64,000 nucleotides of DNA from CAVSRC01 sp963782045 (GTDB lineage Bacteria > Pseudomonadota > Alphaproteobacteria > Rhizobiales > Kaistiaceae): NCBI GenBank assembly GCA_963782045.1, contig CAWAIR010000013.1, positions 186,001 through 250,000 on the forward strand, written 5' to 3'. The position numbers and the translations under genes were made by a program. Positions 56,297 through 64,000 of this stretch are shown piece by piece. The notes under the pieces are model-generated. The model was given only the letters and a program-made list of their open reading frames with translations, was not told the DNA's origin and did not search any database. The first letter of the stretch is position 1; each line of letters starts with the position of its first letter.

Positions 56297-56633
56297 TGTC
56301 AGGCCCTCCTTTACTCGATACTGCCACGGAACGGAGGCGGCGCACACGTCCGACAATCGGTCGCGGTAACCTCCTATTGAAAGACGAGAACAATGCAAAT
56401 TCAGGAGGTTATGATAGTCACTTAAAGCATGAAAATCGCCCGGAGTGCGGGCAACATCGATCACATTTTCGAGGATGACGCACCGCCCGGGGCGGCCCGT
56501 CCGAGGATCGAAAATAGGCGCTGCACGGTGGCCGCGGCAAGCCTCTTTGCAGGGCAAAACGGCCCCCCGGACCGATCGCCGCAAGTTCCCTCCGGCGCCC
56601 CTGGCCGGCGCCGCCCGCCCCCGCCTCCGCCCG
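56297..56633. other. Intergenic region upstream of the caspase-like gene
   Basis: A 337-bp gap. It contains the inverted repeat at 56367-56411 and is otherwise unremarkable: AT-richer up to about 56470, then very GC-rich (CCCGCCCCCGCCTCCGCCCG near 56612). No gene is supported. The promoter of the caspase-like operon is expected here. Confidence 0.55.
56367..56411. repeat. Inverted repeat carrying ribosome-site-like arms
   Basis: TAACCTCCT (56367-56375) and AGGAGGTTA (56403-56411) are perfect inverted arms around 27 AT-rich bases. Both arms look like a Shine-Dalgarno sequence on one strand or the other. It is 70-115 bp before the TTG start of the caspase-like gene, either as an operator pair or as a hairpin in the leader. 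Confidence 0.55.
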
Positions 56634-56828
56634 CTACTCCAGGATATCCCCGGGCTGGCAGTCGAGGGCAGCGCAAATCCGCTCCAATGTCTCGAAGCGG
56701 ATGCCCTTTGCGTTGCCCGATTTCAGCAGCGACACGCTTTGTTCCGTGGTGCCGATGCGTTCGGCCAGCGCGCGCGAGCGCATCTTGCGGCCCACGAGCA
56801 TCACGTCCAGGTTGTGCACGATCGCCAT
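56634..56828 (-). CDS. Small XRE-family helix-turn-helix regulator (YozG-like)
   Basis: A 64-residue Cro/CI-type DNA-binding protein. MAIVHNLDVMLVGRKMRSRA leads to RIGTTEQSVSLLKSGNAKGI, the helix-turn-helix, and ICAALDCQPGDILE is the typical end of the small YozG-like regulators. They often sit with a membrane-protein gene. Here it follows the LysE gene by 54 bp on the same strand, at the end of the ilvB-dehydratase-ilvN-lysE row. Confidence 0.88.
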   Translation of the reverse strand: MAIVHNLDVMLVGRKMRSRALAERIGTTEQSVSLLKSGNAKGIRFETLERICAALDCQPGDILE

Positions 56829-56882
56829 TTTCCCGCCTCACACGAAACTTGCGGTTTTCTTCGGCGATGCGCGCCGTAGCCG

Positions 56883-57476
56883 CTATTCGAGGAACACCGG
56901 GATGAGCGAGGCGGCGAGCAGCGCCGCCATCACCAGGTTGAAGATGCGGATCGAGCGCGGATCGGTGACGATCCGCTTGAGCCCGGTGCCGAACAGCACC
57001 CAGGTGAAGGACGAGGCGATGCCGAGCACGGTGAAGATGGCCGCGATCACCATGGTGTTGAACGGGAACGCCATGATGCCGGCATAGGCGGTGACCGCGC
57101 CGATCGCCATCACCCAGGCCTTGGCGTTGACCCACTGGAAGGCGGCTCCCTCGAGGAAGGTCATCGGCCGCGCCCGGGCGTCGCCATGCGCCTTGTCGGC
57201 GCTGGCGATGCGCCAGGCGAGGTAGAGCAGATAGGCGGCGCCGACATATTTCAGCACCTCATAAGCGAGCGGATAGGCGGCGAACACCGCGCCGAGGCCG
57301 AGGCCGACGACCAGCACCATGAAGCCGAAGCCGAGCGGTACGCCGAAGCCGTGCGGTACGGTGCGGGCGAGGCCGAAATTCAGCCCCGAGGCCATCAACA
57401 TGATGTTGTTGGGCCCGGGCGTGAACAACGTCGCCACGGCGAAGACGACGAAGGCGGCAGCAAGTTCCTGCGACAT
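56883..57476 (-). CDS. LysE-family translocator (amino-acid exporter)
   Basis: A 197-residue inner-membrane protein with six helices of the LysE/RhtB superfamily. ATLFTPGPNNIMLMASGLNF is the hallmark N-terminal GPN motif, and LLYLAWRIA precedes the loop. QWVNAKAWVMAIGAVTAY is conserved. The family exports amino acids or homoserine lactones. Placement 19 bp after ilvN suggests export of branched-chain amino acids or a related metabolite. This is inferred from position only. Confidence 0.9.
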   Translation of the reverse strand: MSQELAAAFVVFAVATLFTPGPNNIMLMASGLNFGLARTVPHGFGVPLGFGFMVLVVGLGLGAVFAAYPLAYEVLKYVGAAYLLYLAWRIASADKAHGDARARPMTFLEGAAFQWVNAKAWVMAIGAVTAYAGIMAFPFNTMVIAAIFTVLGIASSFTWVLFGTGLKRIVTDPRSIRIFNLVMAALLAASLIPVFLE

Positions 57477-57495
57477 GGCGAGGATGTTAGCCGCC

Positions 57496-58122
57496 CTAGC
57501 CGGCCGCTGCCCTGCGGCTGATGGCGGCGATGCCGGTGCGGCAGACCTCGACCAGCCCGAGCGGCGCCATGACGGCGATGAGCTGCTCGATCTTGGTCGA
57601 TCGCCCCGTCACCTCGAAGATGAAATGGCCGACCGAGGCATCGACCACGGTCGCCTGGAAGGCGTCGGCAAGGCGCAGCGCCTCGACGCGGGCGTTACCC
57701 TCGCCGGCAACCTTGATCAGCGCCAGCTCGCGCTCGATCGGCCGATTGTTGGCCACCGTCAGGTCGGTGACGGTATGCACCGGCACCAGCCGCGCCAACT
57801 GGTTCTTGATCTGCTCGATCACCATCGGCGTGCCGGTCGTGACGATGGTGATGCGCGACAGGTGCTTGGCGTGCTCGGTCTCCGACACCGTGAGACTGTC
57901 GATGTTGTAGCCGCGCCCGGAGAACAGGCCGATGACGCGGGCGAGCACGCCCGGCTCGTTGTCGACCACCACCGACAGGGTGTGGGTCTCGGTCTTGTCG
58001 CTGACTTCCTCGAAAAAATAGGGCGACAGCGGCTGCTCGCGGGGGGGCTTCGCAGCACCACGCGCCTGCGGTTTCTTCGCCGTTTTCTTGCGTTTCGTCG
58101 CTGTCTTGGCAGCCTTCGCCAT
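57496..58122 (-). CDS. ilvN: Acetolactate synthase small (regulatory) subunit
   Basis: A 208-residue regulatory subunit with an ACT domain, SVVVDNEPGVLARVIGLFSG, that binds valine, followed by the small-subunit C-terminal domain (ERELALIKVAGEG and GHFIFEVTGRSTKIEQL). It activates IlvB and gives feedback control. An unusual 25-residue Lys/Ala-rich extension (MAKAAKTATKRKKTAKKPQ) precedes the ACT domain, longer than in most relatives. No later methionine lies before the ACT domain, so the extension is probably real or includes a non-ATG start. It follows the dehydratase gene by 57 bp. Confidence 0.93.
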   Translation of the reverse strand: MAKAAKTATKRKKTAKKPQARGAAKPPREQPLSPYFFEEVSDKTETHTLSVVVDNEPGVLARVIGLFSGRGYNIDSLTVSETEHAKHLSRITIVTTGTPMVIEQIKNQLARLVPVHTVTDLTVANNRPIERELALIKVAGEGNARVEALRLADAFQATVVDASVGHFIFEVTGRSTKIEQLIAVMAPLGLVEVCRTGIAAISRRAAAG

Positions 58123-58179
58123 GTCGATTCCCTGCTTTGCCTGCCGGGGCCGTCCCCGAACCCGATCCGTGCCGGCCGT

Positions 58180-59240
58180 TTACGCGAGTCCCGCGACGGC
58201 CGCATCCCTTATAGCCCCCGCCGCCGGCTGCGCGCGCCGCTGCGCCGCACCCGCGGGGCGGTTTCCCATCACCCATTCGGCGAACAGCGCCAGGTCGATA
58301 TTGCCGCCGCTGAGGACCAGGCCGACCCGCTTGGCGCGCAGCCGCCCACGTTCCTTCAACGCCGCCGCCAGCGGCGCCGCGCCGGCCCCCTCCGCCAGAT
58401 TGTGGGTATCGGTCCAGTAGATGCCGATCGCCTCGGCGATCTCGTCGTCGCTGACCTGGACGATGCGGGAAACGCCGTTGCGAATGCAGGCGAGCGCCTG
58501 CTCGTCGGGCACGCGCGTGGCGATGCCGTCGGCGCGGGTGGCGCAGCTCGGCGTCGTCACCGCCCGGCCGAGCTCGAACGACAGCGCATAGGCCGGCGCC
58601 GCGGTGGCCTGTACGCCGACGATTTCGGTTCTCAGACCGAGCAGGTCGCGCGCCTGGATGCAGCCGCACACGCCCGAGCCCAGCCCGATCGGCACGTAGA
58701 GGACGTCGAGGTCCGGCTCCGCCGTCATCAGCTCGAGCGCGTAGGTCGCCACCCCCAGCACCAGGTCGCGATGGAAGGACGGCACCATCTCGTGGGCGTT
58801 GTCGACGGCGAAGCTCTTGGCCTCGCCCTTGGCCGCATCGAAATCCTCGCCCGCCTCGATCACCTCGGCACCGAAGGCGCGCATCGCCCGGTTCTTCTCG
58901 ACCGAATTGCCGCGCGGCACGAAGATGGTCACCGGCACGCCGTGGCGGCGTCCGGCAAAGGCGATCGACTGGCCGTGATTGCCGCGCGTCGCCGAGACCA
59001 GCCCCGCCACGTGCGGCCGCTCGCGCTTCATGCGGTCGACATAGACGAGACCGCCACGCACCTTGAAGGCGCCGGTGGCCTGATGGTTCTCGTGCTTGAC
59101 CACGACGTCGGTGCCCAGCCGCTCCGCGAGCAGCGGCCAGCGGTGCTGCGGCGTGGGCGGCAGCACGCTGCCGACCAGCCGCTGGGCAGTTTCCAGATCC
59201 CACAAGGTGAACATGGCGCCCTCGCCGCCCCCGGTCGTCA

Positions 59241-59241
<1 letters not shown>
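58180..59241 (-). CDS. PLP-dependent threonine dehydratase-like enzyme (IlvA/TdcB family without ACT domain)
   Basis: A 353-residue fold-type II PLP enzyme. The PLP lysine is in HENHQATGAFKVRGG. SATRGNHGQSIAFAG binds substrate, and LSGGNIDLALFAEWV near the C-terminus is the phosphate loop. It lacks the C-terminal ACT domains of biosynthetic IlvA, so isoleucine feedback control is not expected. It may make 2-oxobutyrate from threonine for isoleucine synthesis, or act on serine. Its ATG at 59241 overlaps the ilvB stop codon (TGATG), tying it to ilvB. Confidence 0.88.
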
Positions 59242-61022
<1,781 letters not shown>

Positions 61023-61077
61023 CGCATTTCCTCACCCTTTTGCATCTCAAACGCACCCAGTCCCGAATTTCGGCAAT

Positions 61078-61099
61078 AAAAAAGGCCCCTAAAGGGCCT
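61078..61099 (-). terminator. ilvB attenuator terminator
   Basis: AGGCCC (61083-61088) and GGGCCT (61094-61099) form a 6-bp stem with loop CTAAA. Read on the minus strand it is followed by a run of six T (A at 61078-61083 on the plus strand). It lies between the leader peptide and ilvB, the usual place for an attenuator. Confidence 0.85.
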
Positions 61100-61123
61100 G
61101 TTTTCGCGCACCAGCTTTCCCGC

Positions 61124-61143
61124 GGCAACCTTATGGGGTTGCC
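61124..61143 (-). promoter_or_regulatory. ilvB attenuator alternative (pause) hairpin
   Basis: GGCAACC (61124-61130) and GGTTGCC (61137-61143) form a 7-bp stem that overlaps the leader stop codon. A ribosome at the stop would disrupt it and one stalled in the Leu-Val-Ile codons would not, so it can set the balance against the terminator stem. Confidence 0.6.
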
Positions 61144-61184
61144 TCGCCGATGCGCGTGCCGATTACGAGGAGCTTCTGTCTCAT
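61131..61184 (-). CDS. ilvB leader peptide (Leu-Val-Ile-rich)
   Basis: A 17-residue leader: MRQKLLVIGTRIGEATP. It has adjacent Leu, Leu, Val and Ile codons, and a further Ile. GAGGAG lies two bases before the ATG. The stop codon lies within the pause hairpin and the terminator follows 30 bp later. This is the layout of multivalent branched-chain amino acid attenuation before ilvB/ilv operons. Confidence 0.82.
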   Translation of the reverse strand: MRQKLLVIGTRIGEATP

Positions 61185-61224
61185 GGCTCCTCTATTAGGA
61201 GCGTGCGCCGGCAAGGTCAAGCAC

Positions 61225-62106
61225 TCAGGCATCGCGGCGCGGCCAATCGGCCATCTGGTGGCGGAACCAGGTCATCTGGCGCTTGGCGTAGCGCCGGGTC
61301 TCGGTCGCCATGGTGGCAAGCGCCTCGGCGCGGGAGAGCGTGCCCTGCCGGAGCGCCAGCAGTTCGCGCAGGCCGATCGCCTTCATCGCCGGCAGATCGG
61401 CATCGAGGCCCTGCGCCGAGAGGACCGCGACCTCGGCCTCCGCCCCCTCCTCCATCATCCGTTCGACGCGCGCGGCGATGCGCCTGTGCAATTCGGCGCG
61501 GTCGGGGGCAAGCACGATCCGCGTGGCGCCGGCCGGATCGATGAGCGGCGGCGCCGCGGCGACCCGCCGCCATTCGGCCAGCGGCCGGCCGGTCGCGGTG
61601 ATGACCTCGAGTGCCCGCAGGATGCGCGCCCGGTCGCTGGTGCGCAGCACGGCGGCGTCTTCCGCATCGACGGCCGCGAGCCGGGCATGCAGCGCCGGCG
61701 TCTCGACGCCGTCGCTCTCGGCCCGGATGGCGGCGCGCACCTCGGCCGGGACCGGCGGCACCGCCACCAGCCCCTCGGTCAGCGCCTTGAAATAGAGGCC
61801 GGTGCCGCCGACGACGATCGCCGCGCGCCCCTCCCGGCGCGCCTCGCCGAGGACGCCGGCGACGTCGCCCAGCCAGCGCCCGACCGAATAGCGCTGGCGT
61901 GCCGGCACATGGCCGTAGAGGCGGTGCGGCACCGCCGCCTCGTCTTGCCGGCTGGGCCGCGCGGTGAGCACCCTCAGTTCGGCATAGACCTGCATGGAAT
62001 CGGCGTTGACGACGACGCCGCCTTCCTTCGCCGCCAGCTCCAGCGCCAGCCGCGACTTGCCGCTCGCCGTCGGTCCGGCGATGAGGATGTGGGCGGGAGT
62101 GCTCAT
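61225..62106 (-). CDS. miaA: tRNA dimethylallyltransferase
   Basis: A 293-residue enzyme that adds the dimethylallyl group to adenosine 37 of tRNAs reading UNN codons. It has the P-loop HILIAGPTASGKSRLALELA, NADSMQVYAELRVLTARPS for substrate binding, and VGGTGLYFKALTEGL. The C-terminal RRYAKRQMTWFRHQM is the family's tRNA-binding segment. ATG at 62106 starts with the first strand. The long upstream open frame is not conserved. It ends 40 bp before the ilvB leader on the same strand. Confidence 0.95.
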   Translation of the reverse strand: MSTPAHILIAGPTASGKSRLALELAAKEGGVVVNADSMQVYAELRVLTARPSRQDEAAVPHRLYGHVPARQRYSVGRWLGDVAGVLGEARREGRAAIVVGGTGLYFKALTEGLVAVPPVPAEVRAAIRAESDGVETPALHARLAAVDAEDAAVLRTSDRARILRALEVITATGRPLAEWRRVAAAPPLIDPAGATRIVLAPDRAELHRRIAARVERMMEEGAEAEVAVLSAQGLDADLPAMKAIGLRELLALRQGTLSRAEALATMATETRRYAKRQMTWFRHQMADWPRRDA

Positions 62107-62251
62107 GCGGTTTCCAGACCAGCGTCGTCGACCGGGGTCCATTGTGTCGGCCGCGAATGGCCGCATGGTCAAGCTCTTGGCATTGATGCGGGGACCGGCA
62201 TAAGTTGTTGGCAATCTTCGATCGAAAGCGCACCGAAGGGACGGGAACGCC

Positions 62252-63616
62252 ATGTCAGACACGTACAAGTATCTCTTGCCGGAAGAGCGCATTCCGCGCG
62301 CCTGGTACAATATCGCCGCCGATCTTCCGGCTCCGCTGCCGCCGGCACTGCATCCCGGCACCATGCAGCCGCTTGGGCCCGACGATCTGGCGCCCATCTT
62401 CCCCATGGCACTGATCGCCCAGGAGGTCTCGACCGAGCGCGAGATCGAGATTCCCGAGCCGGTCCGCGAGATCTACAAGCTGTGGCGCCCGTCGCCGCTC
62501 ATCCGCGCCCGCCGCCTGGAAAAGGTGCTCGATACGCCCGCGCGCATTTTCTACAAGTACGAGGGCGTCAGCCCGCCCGGCAGCCACAAGCCGAACACAG
62601 CGGTCGCGCAGGCCTTCTACAACAAGGAAGCCGGCATCACGAAGCTGTCGACCGAGACCGGCGCCGGCCAGTGGGGCTCCTCGCTTGCCTTTGCCGGACA
62701 GCTCTTCGGCATCGAGGTCAAGGTCTACATGGTCAAGGTCAGCTTCAATCAGAAGCCTTACCGCAAGGCGATGATGGAGACCTACGGCGCGACCTGCGTC
62801 GCCAGCCCGAGCAACGAGACCAACTCCGGCCGTGCGGCGCTCGCCGCCGACCCCGACAATCCCGGCAGCCTCGGCCTCGCCATCTCCGAAGCCGTCGAGG
62901 TCGCCGCCAAGAACCCCGGCATCAACTATTCGCTGGGCAGCGTGCTCAACCATGTCCTGATGCACCAGTCGGTGATCGGCCTTGAGGCCATCGAGCAGAT
63001 GGAAATGGCCGGCTACTGGCCGGACGTGGTCATCGGCTGCACCGGCGGCGGCTCGAACTTCGGCGGCATTGCCTTCCCCTTCCTCGGCAAGAAGCTGCGC
63101 GAGGGCAAGGCCCTCCGTCTCGTCGCGGCCGAACCGGCGGCCTGCCCGTCGCTGACCCGTGGCCGCTATGCCTACGATTTCGGCGACGTCGCCCATGTCG
63201 CCCCGATCGTCAAGATGCACACGCTGGGCTCGTCGTTCATCCCGCCCGGATTCCACGCCGGCGGCCTGCGCTATCACGGCATGGCGCCGATGGTCAGCCA
63301 CCTGAAGGAGCTGGACCTGATCGAGGCGGTGGCGATCAAGCAGCTTGCTTCGTTCGAGGCGGCGGTCACCTTCGCCCGCACCGAAGGCATCGTGCCGGCG
63401 CCGGAATCGAGCCACGCCATCCGCGCCGCCATCGACGAAGCGCTGCGCTGCAAGAAGGAGGGCAAGGCGGAGACGATCCTGTTCAACCTGTCCGGCCACG
63501 GCCATTTCGACATGCAGGCCTATACCGACTACTTCGCCGGCAAGCTGGAAGACCGCGAATACGACCAGGCGGCGCTGGACCTGGCACTCGCCGGCCTGCC
63601 CCAGGTCGCCGCGTAA
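62252..63616 (+). CDS. TrpB2-type tryptophan synthase beta-like PLP enzyme
   Basis: A 454-residue PLP enzyme of the TrpB2 (TrpB-like) group, longer than TrpB1. RPSPLIRARRLEKVLDTPAR is near the start of the conserved part. YEGVSPPGSHKPNTAVAQAF holds the PLP lysine (GSHKPNTA). TETGAGQWGSSLAFAGQLF and IGCTGGGSNFGGIAFPFLG are further hallmarks. Such proteins usually make tryptophan from indole and serine, often salvaging indole, and function without trpA nearby. No trp genes are adjacent. The terminator at 63643 follows. Confidence 0.93.
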   Translation: MSDTYKYLLPEERIPRAWYNIAADLPAPLPPALHPGTMQPLGPDDLAPIFPMALIAQEVSTEREIEIPEPVREIYKLWRPSPLIRARRLEKVLDTPARIFYKYEGVSPPGSHKPNTAVAQAFYNKEAGITKLSTETGAGQWGSSLAFAGQLFGIEVKVYMVKVSFNQKPYRKAMMETYGATCVASPSNETNSGRAALAADPDNPGSLGLAISEAVEVAAKNPGINYSLGSVLNHVLMHQSVIGLEAIEQMEMAGYWPDVVIGCTGGGSNFGGIAFPFLGKKLREGKALRLVAAEPAACPSLTRGRYAYDFGDVAHVAPIVKMHTLGSSFIPPGFHAGGLRYHGMAPMVSHLKELDLIEAVAIKQLASFEAAVTFARTEGIVPAPESSHAIRAAIDEALRCKKEGKAETILFNLSGHGHFDMQAYTDYFAGKLEDREYDQAALDLALAGLPQVAA

Positions 63617-63642
63617 ACGCCCAACCACGGAACGCGATTCAC

Positions 63643-63678
63643 GCCCGTCGCCGCGAGGCGGCGGGCTTCTTCTTCTTC
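63643..63678 (+). terminator. Rho-independent terminator after the TrpB2-type gene
   Basis: GCCCGTCGCC (63643-63652) and GGCGGCGGGC (63657-63666) form a 10-bp stem with one G-T pair and loop GCGA, followed by TTCTTCTTCTTC. It begins 26 bp after the gene's stop codon. Confidence 0.85.
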
Positions 63679-63796
63679 GCCTCCATCCCCTCGGCTGGCG
63701 ACGTCCCGCTTGCGAGAACGCCCGGCCAATGCCACCCTGCCCTCGGGGCGAAGGCTGCCGGCCGCGACCAAGAAGCGGCCGCCAGGGGGGAAGGTC

Positions 63797-64000
63797 ATGA
63801 GTTCCGTCGCTGCACCGGCGGGAACGCCGGCTTCACTGATCCGCCTGCACTATCTGTGGTTTGTCGCCGTTGCCCTGGCCGTGATGATCGCCGCCATTGC
63901 CAGCGGCAACATCTGGTTCCTCAACTGGGTGCACGTGATGTGCGGCGTCCTGTGGACCGGCATCGACCTGTTCATGGGCTTCGTCCTCGGCCCGGTCCTG
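63797..64000 (+). CDS. Membrane protein, N-terminal part (cut by window edge)
   Basis: The first 68 codons of a gene that continues past the window. It starts MSSVAAPAGTPASLIRLHYL. Two hydrophobic helices follow (WFVAVALAVMIAAIASG and then NWVHVMCGVLWTGIDLF with MGFVLGPVL). A His and a Trp in the second helix recall membrane proteins with haem-binding helices (DUF2269-like), but the fragment is too short to name. AAGG lies just before ATG 63797. It follows the terminator of the TrpB2-type gene by about 120 bp. Confidence 0.7.
   Translation, partial: MSSVAAPAGTPASLIRLHYLWFVAVALAVMIAAIASGNIWFLNWVHVMCGVLWTGIDLFMGFVLGPVL

Overview
The window is GC-rich, densely coding chromosomal DNA of an alphaproteobacterium, most likely of the order Hyphomicrobiales (Rhizobiales). 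This rests on gene content: three BA14K-family genes, a DUF2155 protein, a leuA leader peptide with a leucine run, a PcaR-type operator beside pca genes, FixK/FNR-like motifs, and coupled aroQ-accB-accC. The family or genus cannot be fixed from sequence alone. Most of the window is ordinary core and peripheral metabolism. No insertion sequence, prophage, CRISPR array or rRNA operon was seen. One tRNA (Lys, anticodon CTT) is present.

Layout. 1-5.5 kb: the tail of a fumarylacetoacetate hydrolase-family gene, a decayed membrane-protein fragment, a DMT exporter, an orphan molybdenum hydroxylase large subunit, a DUF1349 protein and an SDR. 5.5-8 kb: pgi and a HicA/HicB toxin-antitoxin pair with a palindromic operator candidate. 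8-15.3 kb: an aminotransferase, then an envelope and fatty-acid block (M48 metalloprotease, DsbA-like protein, aroQ-accB-accC, aat) and a DUF2155 protein. 15.3-20 kb: glpD and a RidA protein, then a beta-ketoadipate locus with an IclR/PcaR-type regulator, its 15-bp operator, an in-frame fusion remnant of pcaI and pcaJ, and an intact pcaF. 20-24 kb: a sugar ABC transporter with a FadR-like operator candidate. 24-27.7 kb: two tandem TadG-like VWA proteins with very different inserted loops.

27.7-33.8 kb: an MFS transporter, a glycosyltransferase, a small unknown gene near an FNR-like motif, tRNA-Lys, a Crp/Fnr regulator, an MscS channel and a LuxR-type solo regulator. 33.9-38.5 kb: treZ-treY, which make trehalose from maltodextrins. 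38.5-41.1 kb: an autotransporter and a secreted protein carrying a 10-G tract. 41.2-43 kb: leuA with an upstream leucine leader peptide and alternative stems. 43-49 kb: a MmyB-type regulator with two duplicated SDR genes, a PhzF-family protein and three tandem BA14K genes. 49-52.4 kb: a Na+/H+ antiporter, then ilvC with a GNAT gene. 52.4-54.4 kb: a luxI-luxR quorum-sensing pair. 54.4-56.9 kb: small unknowns, including a caspase/CHAT-like protein next to a DUF2461 protein. 56.9-62.1 kb: miaA, then an ilvB leader/attenuator, ilvB, a threonine dehydratase-like gene, ilvN and a LysE exporter. 62.2-64 kb: a TrpB2-type gene and the start of a membrane protein.

How the genes connect. Branched-chain amino acid synthesis is spread over three loci (leuA, ilvC, ilvB-dehydratase-ilvN). 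Two of these carry leader peptides rich in Leu or in Leu-Val-Ile. The most unusual features are the pcaI/pcaJ fusion remnant still coupled to pcaF, the diverged TadG pair with a hexanucleotide repeat, the caspase-like gene, and the autotransporter operon with a poly-G tract and phased upstream repeats.
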